A stretch of DNA of 64,000 nt from Acinetobacter sp. B51(2017) (GCF_003711395.1 NZ_PJRJ01000009.1:1-64000); one strand, 5' to 3'. Positions 1-8,018 are shown, counted from the first letter of the stretch. Program-made: numbers and translations. Notes: generated from the sequence alone by a model not told the origin.

Positions 1-257
1 TTAATGGTTCGATTCACATTACTTTCAGCGATATGGTAATTTGCCGCTAATTCCAGTTGAGTACTATAGTTGCGTAAGTAATTGAGAGTTAATAACAATT
101 GATCCTCTATATCTAAAGTATGAGGTCGACCTGATTTCTTCTTGAGTGATTCTGCTTTTTCTAGAACCTCTACCATTTCAGTAAAAACTTGTCGAGGTAC
201 GCCAACCAAGCGTTTGAATTCAGAATCTGAAAAACGGTTTAATTTCTGATATCTCAT
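1..257 (-). CDS. IS5-family transposase, N-terminal part (partial)
   Basis: I translated 85 residues from an ATG at 255-257; the frame is still open at the window edge. The protein starts MRYQKLNRFSDSEFKRLVG and contains a KKKSGRPHTLDIEDQLLL stretch, then a helix-turn-helix-like segment (LELAANYHIAESNVNRTI). This is the layout of the first ORF of IS5/IS427-group transposases, which bind the element ends and are usually completed by a second, frameshifted ORF. That catalytic DDE part would lie outside the window. Confidence 0.8.
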   Translation of the reverse strand, partial: MRYQKLNRFSDSEFKRLVGVPRQVFTEMVEVLEKAESLKKKSGRPHTLDIEDQLLLTLNYLRNYSTQLELAANYHIAESNVNRTI

Positions 258-296
258 GAAATTTATATGGAGGTGATTTTTACTTTCGCAAGAGGT
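1..296 (-). mobile_element. IS5-family insertion sequence, one end only (cut by window edge)
   Basis: The element runs off the left edge of the window. Its visible end is near position 296. Read on the minus strand it begins GACCTCTTGCGAAAG, which resembles IS5/IS427-type terminal repeats, and the transposase start lies about 40 bases inside. A coding frame on the other side starts abruptly at this boundary, which marks the insertion point. CTAA at 297-300 is the likely target duplication, but the second copy lies outside the window. The family call is good; the exact IS name cannot be given. Confidence 0.75.
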
Positions 297-301
297 CTAA
301 T

Positions 302-910
302 GAAATTAATAATATTTTTGATGAGATAAAGAGTAAAAATGCTGCTTATAGTCAAATTATTGATGAAGATAGTAATCAACGCATCCAAAAATATTACGAA
401 GAGATTTATGACGAAGAAATTCATATAGCCAATAAATACCGTAAATGGGCTTTATGGATTTTTGCTGCTGTAGGTTCATTTCTTCTAATCGGTTTTTTAA
501 TTGTTTCCATCCAAAATTGGAATCATCTGCGTAATCCATCGTTTATTGAAATCAAACTCGGTTGGGATAGCCTATTTAAAACCTTAATGCTATTTAGCTT
601 AACCACACCTGCATGGTATTTAACTAAAGAATCTTCAAAGCATCGCCAAGTGGCTTATAAAGCCAAAATGCTTGGAACGGAACTTGCAGCTTTTCCTTTA
701 TACGCGCGTGAATTCAAAGACGAAGAGCGTTTAGAGTTACGTAAAAGTCTAGCTGATCGTTTCTTTGGACAAGAGCTTTATGGTACATCTAACTCAAAAG
801 CAGATAATTCAGCATCATCTACTGAACAAATCAAACTGCTTGCGGAAATGAATAAAGTCACTGTAGAAGCCATTAAAGTACAACAAACTTTATTGGGCAA
901 AAAAGAATAA
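302..910 (+). pseudogene. 3' remnant of a membrane/coiled-coil protein gene cut by the IS
   Basis: The frame is open without interruption from the IS boundary to TAA at 910, giving 202 residues with no start codon at the beginning. The N-terminal part is charged and helical (EINNIFDEIKSKNAAYS). Then come a hydrophobic segment (WALWIFAAVGSFLLIGFLI, about bases 448-505) and a second one (about 570-625). The motif ESSKHRQVAYKAKMLGTEL follows, and the tail is Gln/Lys-rich. An internal ATG at 587 could give a 107-residue fragment, but that would lose the first membrane helix. The protein family was not recognised. The original gene must have begun beyond the IS. Confidence 0.7.
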
Positions 911-1001
911 AAACATTATTTGCCTAAAATGGCTAAAAACTTGAAAAAAAACACATCAGTATAGAGAATAGAGAATCTGCTGTTTTCTCTACTGGTGCAC
1001 T

Positions 1002-2525
1002 ATGCTCGAAGATATCAAAATAACCAACCATGAGCTTGTCATTGGTCTTGTGGGCGCGGTGGGTAGTCGCCTTGGACAACTCAGCGACATTGTGCAAAAC
1101 CTGCTCGAACAGCAATTTAACTACCAAGTTGAAATTATTCGCGTGTCTAAAGACATTCTTGCCGAATTTTATCCGTATACCCAAAATGGCAGTGCCTTTG
1201 ACCGCATTCAACACTATATGGATAAAGGCAATCAACTACGCCGTGATTACCAAACCGACTTTTTAGCACTGCAAATTGTTAAAAAAATTTATCAGCGTCG
1301 CCAAATGTGGCAACAGCAAAATCCTGAGCAAGATATTCAGCAGCGCCGTGTGGCATATATTGTAGATTCGTTAAAACACGAGTCAGAAATTCAAGCACTG
1401 CGCCAAATTTATGGCAATGGCTTTTTTCAGTTGTCATTATATGAGTCCAAAAGTACACGTACCCATGCCTTAGTCACCAGATACGGCATGAGTGAAGACA
1501 AAGCCAAAATCTTAATTGAACGTGATGAAGGCGAGTCGAACTCTTATGGTCAACATACCAGTGAAGCGTTCCATCTGGCCGACTACTTTTTAAAGTTTGA
1601 ACATAATCAAAATCAATTACGTGAGTCTTGCTTACGCTTTTTAAAACTGATTTTTAAAAACCCGTATATCACACCCACCTTTAATGAATTTGCGGCATAT
1701 ATGTCATTTAGCGCCAGTTTGCGTTCGGCAGATTTATCGCGCCAAGTGGGGGCAGTGGTGGCAAGAGACGAAACCATTTTAGCCATTGGCTCCAATGATG
1801 TACCTAAATTTAGGGGCGGAACGTATTGGCCTTATTTTAATGAAGAAACGGGTGCGGTCGAAGATGTGCCGAATGGTCGTGACTATATGCGCGGCTATGA
1901 TGTCAATACCCAAGAAAAGCAGGGCATTATTCAAGATTTATTGGGTAAAATTGAAGGCGTAATTGAACGCGAAATGCCAGATGAGCGCCGCGCATCAGTC
2001 AAAACCGAAATCGAAAATATCCTACGCCAAAGTAAAATTAAAAATATTTTGGAATATGGTCGCGTGGTACATGCCGAAATGGATGCTTTACTCAGTTGTA
2101 GCCGTAGCAATATTTCTACAGTAGGTGCGACTTTATTTGTGACCACATTCCCATGTCATAACTGCGCTAAACATATTTTGGCAGCAGGGATTGAAAAAGT
2201 GGTGTTTGTCGAGCCGTATCCAAAAAGCTTGGCACTGCATTTGCACCATGAATCGATTACTCAGCGCTGGGAACAGCAAGAAAGTGAAATTCATAACAAA
2301 CTGATTTTTGAACCTTTTGTTGGTGTGGGCGCACGCAGCTTTATGAATTTATTTTCGCTGTCTTTAGGGGTGGGGGAAAAAGTCAAACGTAAAGATGCCT
2401 TTGGTCGCGTACTCGATTGGCAAGCAGATACAGCAACTTTACGCATGCCAATGCATGTCTTGTCTTATCAAGCCTTAGAAGAAAAAATTATGCAGATCAT
2501 GCAAGGCAAAAATACAGCAGATTAA
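1002..2525 (+). CDS. Anti-phage dCTP deaminase (DCD/AvcD type)
   Basis: The 507-residue protein has two parts. The N-terminal part begins with a nucleotide-binding-like loop (GLVGAVGSRLG, residues 15-25) that lacks the canonical GK(S/T). The C-terminal part is a cytidine/deoxycytidylate deaminase with zinc ligands His357 in HAEM (Glu359 catalytic) and Cys385/Cys388 in PCHNC. This P-loop plus deaminase architecture is that of the bacterial anti-phage dCTP deaminases (AvcD, DCD), which destroy dCTP when phage shuts down the host. Published AvcD is held inactive by a small RNA, AvcI; no such RNA is evident in the 91-base gap upstream. The reading frame looks intact, and its neighbour is an IS-damaged gene, as is common in defence loci. 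Confidence 0.85.
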   Translation: MLEDIKITNHELVIGLVGAVGSRLGQLSDIVQNLLEQQFNYQVEIIRVSKDILAEFYPYTQNGSAFDRIQHYMDKGNQLRRDYQTDFLALQIVKKIYQRRQMWQQQNPEQDIQQRRVAYIVDSLKHESEIQALRQIYGNGFFQLSLYESKSTRTHALVTRYGMSEDKAKILIERDEGESNSYGQHTSEAFHLADYFLKFEHNQNQLRESCLRFLKLIFKNPYITPTFNEFAAYMSFSASLRSADLSRQVGAVVARDETILAIGSNDVPKFRGGTYWPYFNEETGAVEDVPNGRDYMRGYDVNTQEKQGIIQDLLGKIEGVIEREMPDERRASVKTEIENILRQSKIKNILEYGRVVHAEMDALLSCSRSNISTVGATLFVTTFPCHNCAKHILAAGIEKVVFVEPYPKSLALHLHHESITQRWEQQESEIHNKLIFEPFVGVGARSFMNLFSLSLGVGEKVKRKDAFGRVLDWQADTATLRMPMHVLSYQALEEKIMQIMQGKNTAD

Positions 2526-2530
2526 AACTA

Positions 2531-2557
2531 AAATCCCGCAGGTTGCGGGATTTTTTT
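2531..2557 (+). terminator. Rho-independent terminator of the deaminase gene
   Basis: The stem AAATCCCGCA / TGCGGGATTT with a GGT loop is followed by a T run. It starts six bases after the deaminase stop codon and overlaps the end of the convergent gene. Confidence 0.9.
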
Positions 2558-2840
2558 AACCTTGCAGCTTTTTAAGTTTACGGTCATACACAAAAGTGCC
2601 AAACGGTAAAATCGCAGCAATTAAACCTGCCACAAACATATTGAGTGACCATTTTTCACGTTCACAGACAATGAATAAAACTGCTAAAAAAGCGATCACT
2701 AAAATGCCATGTCCCATGCCCACATATTTAACTAAAATAGGATTTCCCCACATATATTTAAGCGGCATAGCAATAAACAGCAGTAATAAAAAGGATAAAC
2801 CTTCAATAAAACCAACCACACGTAAGGCTTGAATATTCAT
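2556..2840 (-). CDS. DUF3817-family small integral membrane protein
   Basis: From ATG 2838-2840 the product is 94 residues (MNIQALRVVGFIEGLSFLLL). An ATG seven codons upstream is possible but has no better ribosome site. There are three hydrophobic segments. The pattern GFIEGLSFLLLL..AMPLKY..G.P..VK..GM.HG is characteristic of DUF3817 (YdzA-like) proteins, a widespread membrane family without an agreed function. It converges on the deaminase gene. Confidence 0.75.
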   Translation of the reverse strand: MNIQALRVVGFIEGLSFLLLLFIAMPLKYMWGNPILVKYVGMGHGILVIAFLAVLFIVCEREKWSLNMFVAGLIAAILPFGTFVYDRKLKKLQG

Positions 2841-2974
2841 CTTAAAAAATAGCAAAAACAATACTATATGAAATTTTTAAGCATTGTTTAAATTTAGTTT
2901 TGATTAAATTGTAAAGCAGTTGTGATGTTTTTGGCAGTCCAGTGCTACAGTGTTATAGCGTTGGCTAAAACTAC

Positions 2975-3000
2975 AAAAAAAAAGCAGCCGAAGCTGCTTT
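2975..3000 (-). terminator. Terminator of sodC
   Basis: The stem AAAGCAGC / GCTGCTTT (2981-3000) has a run of A on the plus strand (2975-2983), which is a T tract for the minus-strand transcript. It lies just downstream of the sodC stop codon. Confidence 0.85.
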
Positions 3001-3006
3001 CTAGAT

Positions 3007-3564
3007 TTAGTGGATGACACCACAGGCAATACGTTCACCACCACCGCCTAAAGGTTTTGGAACATCGGCATAGTTGTCACCGCCTGCATGTACCATAATC
3101 GAACGACCACTAATATCTGCCATTTTTAAACGTGGTGCAATTAAGCGCACATTGGCTGTACCATCAGCTGCGACTTTCAGTGCGGGTAAATCGCCTAAAT
3201 GTCCTGACAACGGTGTGCCATGATTGGCAGCGCCATTACTATTTAAATGGCTACCCGCAGCCAATGCTGCGCCCATTTTGCCATCTTTTTCAGCAGGCGC
3301 ACATGAGCCATTTTCATGAATATGGAAACCTCGTTCACCCGCAGGTAAGCCAGTTAAATTGGTGCTAATGATTAAACCTGCAACGCTGTCTTGGAAAGTG
3401 ACAGTACCGATTTTTTGCCCCACGCCTTGGGCTGACACAGCATTTATTTCCACTGTTTTTTGTGCAGTAGGGACAATCTGACCTTGGTCATTGGTGGTGG
3501 CACAGCCTATCGTCACGGCTGCTGTGAGGGCGCTCAGTGCTGCAATTTTAAAGAATGATAACAT
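3007..3564 (-). CDS. sodC: Cu/Zn superoxide dismutase, lipoprotein form
   Basis: It converts superoxide to hydrogen peroxide and oxygen in the periplasm. I place the start at 3564, where GGGAAA precedes MLSFFKIAALSALTAAVTIGC; this is a lipoprotein signal with Cys at the lipobox. The frame extends 13 codons further upstream without a better site. The product is 185 residues. Metal-ligand motifs are present: HIHENGSC, HGTPLSGHLGDLP and MVHAGGDNY, with the conserved late GGGGERIACGVI. The two cysteines of the structural disulphide (in GSC and ACG) are there. Confidence 0.92.
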   Translation of the reverse strand: MLSFFKIAALSALTAAVTIGCATTNDQGQIVPTAQKTVEINAVSAQGVGQKIGTVTFQDSVAGLIISTNLTGLPAGERGFHIHENGSCAPAEKDGKMGAALAAGSHLNSNGAANHGTPLSGHLGDLPALKVAADGTANVRLIAPRLKMADISGRSIMVHAGGDNYADVPKPLGGGGERIACGVIH

Positions 3565-3658
3565 TGTGTTTTTCCCAGACTTGTAATTATAAACAAGAAT
3601 CATTTAAACAAACTCAAACCCTTAACTCAATGTTAAGCCGTGACAATCTGTATAAGTT

Positions 3659-4780
3659 TTACTTGATTTGTGCATCATCCACATCATGTGCAAGGGTGGC
3701 TTTGGGCATTAAACCTGCATCAACGTCCTTACTTTCATGCAACCATTCGCGCCAAATTGCCAATAATACGGCCAAGATCACTGGGCCAATAAATAAGCCA
3801 ACCATACCAAAACTGGCCAACCCCCCCAGTACACCAAACATAATTAAAATAAATGGAATCTGGGTTGCACCTGAAATCACCAATGGACGAATCACATTGT
3901 CGGCAGTACTTACCACACACACGCCCCATGCCATGACGCCAATCGCTTCAATGGTGTGACCTTGTGAAAACAACCATAAAGACACCGCACCATAGGCCAC
4001 AGGTGGGCCAAATGGAATCAGGGCAAAAATAAAGGTCACAATGGTCAGTAGCATTGGATTAGGGACGCCCGCGACAAAATAGCTGATGCCAGCCAATAAT
4101 GCCTGTGCAACGGCAGTTAAGCCTACACCATACACCACGGCACGCGTGGTTTCAGAAATCGTATCTAAATAATGATGTACGCGTGGTCCAATCACCATTT
4201 CTAAGGCGCGGCTGACTTGGGTTAAAATGGTTTGCCCATCACGGTAAAAGAAAAATAAGGTCAAAATTGCAAAACATAGCTTAACGATATTACGTGTGAC
4301 TTCATTTAAGACGATTTTACCGTAATTTAGATGCCCTTGAATCCAAAGCGAGGCTGACTGGATAATACTGTTAGGATCTTGATTAATTTCATGTAATGTT
4401 CGTGTGATTTCTTTGCCAATAAACGGTAATTTTGCAATCACATCAGGCACAGATAGATGCCCAGAAAAAACTTGTTTTTGTAATTCGTAATATAAACTAC
4501 GACCTTCATGCTGAATCATAAAGATCGCAAAAATCACAGGTATCCCGACCACCAATACTACGAGCAGGATCATGATGGTGGCACTTAAGGTAGCACGTTC
4601 AGCACAAGCAGCCTTAATACGACAATACAATGGCCATGTCATATAGGCGATGATTGCTGCCCATAACACCGGAACAATAAAGTATTTGAGCACACTAAAG
4701 CTCAAAAACAACAAGAAGAAAAACAGTCCAAAGAGCAAGACTTTTTGTATTGTTGGCGCGTACTGATGCACTGATGTCAC
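3659..4780 (-). CDS. AI-2E family transporter (PerM/YhhT-like permease)
   Basis: The 373-residue protein has two hydrophobic segments near the N-terminus (VLLFGLFFFLLFLSFSVLKYF and the next). A central soluble stretch follows, and then a cluster of hydrophobic segments containing the family-typical IPFGPPVAYGAV and GLFIGPVILAVLLAIWREW. Members export small molecules; only a few have been tied to AI-2, and others are Na+/H+ antiporters, so the substrate is unknown. The gene starts 81 bases downstream of the ParA gene and may be transcribed with it. Confidence 0.85.
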   Translation of the reverse strand: MTSVHQYAPTIQKVLLFGLFFFLLFLSFSVLKYFIVPVLWAAIIAYMTWPLYCRIKAACAERATLSATIMILLVVLVVGIPVIFAIFMIQHEGRSLYYELQKQVFSGHLSVPDVIAKLPFIGKEITRTLHEINQDPNSIIQSASLWIQGHLNYGKIVLNEVTRNIVKLCFAILTLFFFYRDGQTILTQVSRALEMVIGPRVHHYLDTISETTRAVVYGVGLTAVAQALLAGISYFVAGVPNPMLLTIVTFIFALIPFGPPVAYGAVSLWLFSQGHTIEAIGVMAWGVCVVSTADNVIRPLVISGATQIPFILIMFGVLGGLASFGMVGLFIGPVILAVLLAIWREWLHESKDVDAGLMPKATLAHDVDDAQIK

Positions 4781-4861
4781 TGATTGAATAATGGGTCGTT
4801 GACCATCTTAACGTAAAAATCCCATGCAGCAAGTTAAAGCATGTGTCTAAATGGTTTTAAT

Positions 4862-5506
4862 TTAAAACCAATTGCTTGGGTCATCAATAATCGCATTGAG
4901 GACAGGTTGCCACTGATTCTGCATCGCCAAATAAATCTTTTGAGGTTTATCAAAGACATTGAGTCCTTGCTGCGCCAATTGTGCATAGGCACTACGCTCA
5001 GAAATCCAAGCCAACGGGCTTTGCCCAACTTTATCAAAAAAGGCCTGCATGTCTTTATTACTCGCACTGTTGGCTTTGACGCGATTAGCCAATAAATGGA
5101 TGTGTACTTTGCCTTTACGAATCCGTTTAATATCTTGAATATGTTTTAAAAAGCGTCGTGTGCTGTCGATATCAAAAAAAGATGGCTGCAATGGGGTGAT
5201 AATAGCATCGGCTTCGGCGATTAATTGTTCTGCACTTTCACCCGACAAAGCACCAGGTGCATCAATAATTAAATACTCAATGCCTTTAGGGCTTTTGCCA
5301 AAACTTTTATCAGAACGCCAATCTAAACTTTCAATAAAAGCTGCCTCTGCAGGGCGCTGTTTAAGCCAATGTAAAGACGATTTTTGTGGATCAGCATCAG
5401 CAAGCGCGACCTTATAGCCTTTTTGTGCCAGAGCCGTTGCCAAACTAATGGCTGTTATTGTTTTACCACAGCCTCCCTTTTGATTTGCAATTAAAATAGT
5501 TTTCAT
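4862..5506 (-). CDS. Orphan ParA-family ATPase
   Basis: I start it at ATG 5504-5506, preceded by TTTAGGATC; the frame is open about 30 codons further but has no ribosome site there. The 214-residue product opens with a deviant Walker A motif (NQKGGCGKTITA). It also has DADPQKSSLHW (Walker A') and a Walker B-like IIDAPGAL. These ATPases position cargo such as plasmids, chromosomes or protein clusters. No parB or parS partner is visible, so the cargo is unknown and a classical partition role is unlikely. Confidence 0.85.
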   Translation of the reverse strand: MKTILIANQKGGCGKTITAISLATALAQKGYKVALADADPQKSSLHWLKQRPAEAAFIESLDWRSDKSFGKSPKGIEYLIIDAPGALSGESAEQLIAEADAIITPLQPSFFDIDSTRRFLKHIQDIKRIRKGKVHIHLLANRVKANSASNKDMQAFFDKVGQSPLAWISERSAYAQLAQQGLNVFDKPQKIYLAMQNQWQPVLNAIIDDPSNWF

Positions 5507-5802
5507 GATCCTAAAGGTTTTATTCTGCTCAGCTCTAGCATAGCACCCTTTTATGTCTAGTATATGACACAGGACAAAAGTATTACGCTTATGCAATTAA
5601 GCCTTGCAAACTATAAAAACCTGCATAGCAATACAGAAAAAATAGCAATTTAAGGCCGATTTATATCTGTATTTTTAGTGTAGAAATATAGTAAAAAGCT
5701 ACAAAAAATCAGCAAATATCAGTGCCGTGTTACCGATTTTTAATTGTAGTTTAAGCTTAAACACTTAAGCTAAAGTTTAGGATTAAAGCAAGGATAAATG
5801 GT

Positions 5803-6366
5803 ATGAAAATGGCGTTCGTTGCGACGACCTTGGCTGCGGCCAGTATGTTAGGCATTGCGATGACGCATGCTGCGCCTGAATACAATATTGCCAAAGGTTT
5901 GCCGCCTGTGTTGGCGACCCAGTCGGTTGCAGTTTTACAGCCTTTTCAGGGTGATTTTCGGATTTTAGGGACTAAGATTTATCGCGATGATGCTCAAGCA
6001 AAATTTTCTCCGATTGATTATGCGGTAAGTTGGGGCTTATTTGCCGAACCTGAAATTGCCCGTACCATACGGGTTAATCAATATGACCGTTATTTAAATT
6101 GGCAGATGCCACAATTACCTGTGCCAGTAGAACAAGCCATGCAAATGGTATCCAATATGCATATTGTGCCTGCTACGCCAGAAATTGCTCAACAAATTAA
6201 ACAAGTAAAACGTGGCGATCTGGTACGCTTGCAAGGCGAATTGGTCGAAATTAAAGATCAAGATTTAGTCTGGCGATCTTCTTTAACTGCAACCGATATT
6301 GGTGATGGTGCATGTGAAGTTTTTCGTGTAAATTCAATTCACTGGATTGAAAAAGTCCATGCATAA
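5803..6366 (+). CDS. Exported protein of unknown function
   Basis: The 187-residue protein has a cleavable signal peptide (MKMAFVATTLAAASMLGIAMTHA, predicted cut before APEYN). The mature part is globular, with repeated patterns of beta-type sequence and no recognised motif. AAGGAT lies nine bases before ATG 5803. It is followed after 14 bases by a chagasin-like lipoprotein gene in the same direction, so the two are probably co-transcribed. I do not recognise the family. Confidence 0.75.
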   Translation: MKMAFVATTLAAASMLGIAMTHAAPEYNIAKGLPPVLATQSVAVLQPFQGDFRILGTKIYRDDAQAKFSPIDYAVSWGLFAEPEIARTIRVNQYDRYLNWQMPQLPVPVEQAMQMVSNMHIVPATPEIAQQIKQVKRGDLVRLQGELVEIKDQDLVWRSSLTATDIGDGACEVFRVNSIHWIEKVHA

Positions 6367-6380
6367 ACTTTTGGGGAAAT

Positions 6381-6782
6381 ATGTATAAGATCGCTTTTGC
6401 TGTACTGACTACAGCATTGATGACGGGCTGTGTCAGCACACCAAAACCAGCACAACTACCACAAGGTACTTATAGTTATAATGTAGATACGCCGTGTAGT
6501 GACAATCTACGCTTAAAAGTGGGTGAAACGATTACAGTCAAAGTCTATGACAATTCTTCAACGGGTTATAGTTGGAACGTTGTCGGTGCAGATAAGTTTG
6601 CTGTGACAAGTGCATATATTGCACTTTTGCCTACAGATCCGATTGTTGTCGGTGGTGGTACAGATAAAACCTTTATCTTTACCGCTAAAGCACAAGGGGA
6701 AGACACTATTGCCCTACATCATAGCCGTGGTTGGGAAGGGCAGTCTGCAGCCCAATGGTCATGTCAAGTGACGGTTGAATAA
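6381..6782 (+). CDS. Chagasin-like (I42) protease inhibitor lipoprotein
   Basis: The 133-residue protein carries a lipoprotein signal (MYKIAFAVLTTALMTGC). The mature domain has the three loop motifs of the chagasin/inhibitor I42 family: STGYSW (cf. NPTTGY), VGGGTDKTF (cf. GGGG) and SRGW (cf. RPW). In known members these three loops block papain-type cysteine proteases. The bacterial target is not known. GGGGAAAT gives a good ribosome site for ATG 6381. Confidence 0.8.
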   Translation: MYKIAFAVLTTALMTGCVSTPKPAQLPQGTYSYNVDTPCSDNLRLKVGETITVKVYDNSSTGYSWNVVGADKFAVTSAYIALLPTDPIVVGGGTDKTFIFTAKAQGEDTIALHHSRGWEGQSAAQWSCQVTVE

Positions 6783-6798
6783 AAGCTTAAATCTAAAC

Positions 6799-6825
6799 AT
6801 CCTCCCTATAGGGAGGATTTTTTTG
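6799..6825 (+). terminator. Terminator after the chagasin-like gene
   Basis: The stem ATCCTCCC / GGGAGGAT with a TATA loop is followed by seven T residues. Confidence 0.9.
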
Positions 6826-6829
6826 GGCG

Positions 6830-7162
6830 TTATTTGGCTGTTAAAGCTGGAGCAGAAAACTGAATGCCATCCCAACCGTTTTGCATAAACTGGCGAATAT
6901 TTTGATGATCTGTACCCTCAGGATGCGCCAGCACCGCAGCATAATGTTCAGCAAATAAACTTAAAGTTTGTGCTTGGTCTAATTGTTGCAACTGCGCAAA
7001 GGCAAATACTTTAGCACTGCCTTGATTTTGATCCGCAGCATTGCTTTGGTTACCATTTTGAAATGCAGTTGGGGTATGGGTGTAGTGTTGTTCGATATAA
7101 GCCAAAACATCGCTAAATTGAGCCTGATTTTGGCTTAAACGTTGCAGTAAATCCTGTGTCAT
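6830..7162 (-). CDS. HopJ type III effector family protein
   Basis: The 110-residue protein has the HopJ-family pattern: SDVLAYIEQHYTHTPTAFQNG, then GSAKVFAFAQLQQL, then LFAEHYAAVLAHPEGTDHQNIRQFM and NGWDGIQF. The name comes from a Pseudomonas effector, but the family is common in free-living bacteria without type III secretion, and no secretion genes are nearby. It is therefore more likely a housekeeping cytosolic protein of unknown role. AGGA precedes ATG 7162. Confidence 0.8.
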   Translation of the reverse strand: MTQDLLQRLSQNQAQFSDVLAYIEQHYTHTPTAFQNGNQSNAADQNQGSAKVFAFAQLQQLDQAQTLSLFAEHYAAVLAHPEGTDHQNIRQFMQNGWDGIQFSAPALTAK

Positions 7163-7262
7163 AAGTGTTGTATCCTAAAAAAAATGTGTACTGAATATAG
7201 CAGGCTTATGCTTTGCTTTTAAGACAAGGTTAAACTGTGTTTTTTAGTTTTTATAGCAGACG

Positions 7263-7631
7263 ATGATGACATGGCTATTGGTGGCAAGTGGTGGAGCAAT
7301 TGGCGCTAGCTTGCGTTATGCACTGGGACTGTATTTAGCTAAACCCGACAGTGTATTTCCATGGGCAACATGGTGGATCAATATAGGCGGTTGTGCGTTG
7401 GCAGGTATTTTTTTTGGTTTAAGTCAAAAATATCCAAGTCTGCAACAAGAAGCGCGTTTATTTTTTATGGTAGGAATTTTAGGCGGTTTTACCACGTTTT
7501 CCAGCTTTGGTTTAGAAACCTTGCAACTTTGTAAACAAGGCCAGTGGTTACTTGCAATGAGTTATGCTTTGTCTAGTCTGGTTTTTGGCGTTTTGCTCTT
7601 GGCACTCATGAGTTATGTCGTACAGCGCTAG
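7263..7631 (+). CDS. crcB: Fluoride channel CrcB/Fluc
   Basis: The 122-residue, four-helix membrane protein exports fluoride as a dual-topology dimer. The family signatures are present: GGAIGASLRY near the N-terminus, the helix-breaking INIGGCALAG, and GGFTTFSSF with the Phe-box residues at about 77-85. No fluoride riboswitch consensus was seen in the 100 bases upstream. ATG 7263 is directly followed by a second ATG. Confidence 0.93.
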   Translation: MMTWLLVASGGAIGASLRYALGLYLAKPDSVFPWATWWINIGGCALAGIFFGLSQKYPSLQQEARLFFMVGILGGFTTFSSFGLETLQLCKQGQWLLAMSYALSSLVFGVLLLALMSYVVQR

Positions 7632-7644
7632 CTCAGGACAGATT

Positions 7645-7676
7645 AAAAAAATGGTCTAATCCGAAAATTAGACCAT
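7645..7676 (-). terminator. Terminator of rpmE2
   Basis: The stem ATGGTCTAAT / ATTAGACCAT (7651-7676, loop CCGAAA) is flanked by AAAAAA at 7645-7650. For the minus-strand transcript this is a T tract. The plus side has no T run, so it serves rpmE2 rather than crcB. Confidence 0.8.
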
Positions 7677-7701
7677 GCCAGCCACAGCAAAAAAACTTGT
7701 C

Positions 7702-7965
7702 TTAATCGGCTTTTTTGCGGCCAAAACGTGCAAAACGTTTATTAAAGCTTGCCACACGTCCTTCATTGCTGGTTTGACGTTGTTCACCAGTATAAAAAGG
7801 ATGTGAAGCACTCGAAATATCAAGGCTAATATAAGGATAAGTCTTGCCTTCATATTCGCGTGTGATGGTGCTTTGCAGTGTGCTACCAATGACAAAATAC
7901 ACATCGGCATTGGTGTCATGAAATAAAACTTCATGATATTCAGGATGGATATCAGGACGCATCAT
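7702..7965 (-). CDS. rpmE2: Ribosomal protein L31 type B (zinc-independent)
   Basis: The 87-residue protein matches type B L31: [27 protein letters not shown], then [29 protein letters not shown], then FNKRF. It lacks the CxxC zinc motif of type A L31. In many bacteria this paralogue replaces the zinc-bearing form under zinc limitation and is repressed by Zur; a Zur-like palindrome lies 21 bases upstream here. AGGAAT precedes the tandem ATG start. Confidence 0.93.
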   Translation of the reverse strand: MMRPDIHPEYHEVLFHDTNADVYFVIGSTLQSTITREYEGKTYPYISLDISSASHPFYTGEQRQTSNEGRVASFNKRFARFGRKKAD

Positions 7966-7985
7966 TGTATTCCTAATCTTTTAGA

Positions 7986-8004
7986 TATGTTATAACATAA
8001 CATA
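7986..8004 (-). promoter_or_regulatory. Zur-type operator upstream of rpmE2
   Basis: TATGTTATAACATAACATA is a perfect 8-bp inverted repeat with a 3-base centre. It agrees with the gammaproteobacterial Zur consensus core TGTTATA-N-TATAACA in both arms and length. It lies 21-39 bases upstream of the rpmE2 start, where it would cover the core promoter. Confidence 0.8.
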
Positions 8005-8018
8005 AAAGTATAAAAAGT

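Noticed and set aside
269..277. GGAGGTGAT on the plus strand, a perfect Shine-Dalgarno match
   Set aside because: No start codon lies within the right distance. The match is inside the IS end and reads as the leader of the minus-strand transposase.
357..539. 60-codon minus-strand frame
   Set aside because: It is antisense to the continuous plus-strand frame of the IS-cut gene and has no features of its own.
5750..5763. 14-base palindrome GTTTAAGCTTAAAC
   Set aside because: Built from common AT-rich steps, isolated, and without a known binding protein.
6830..7162. HopJ protein as a type III effector
   Set aside because: No secretion genes or virulence context; the family is widespread in free-living bacteria.
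7163..7262. Possible fluoride riboswitch before crcB
   Set aside because: The conserved core sequences of the crcB riboswitch are not visible.
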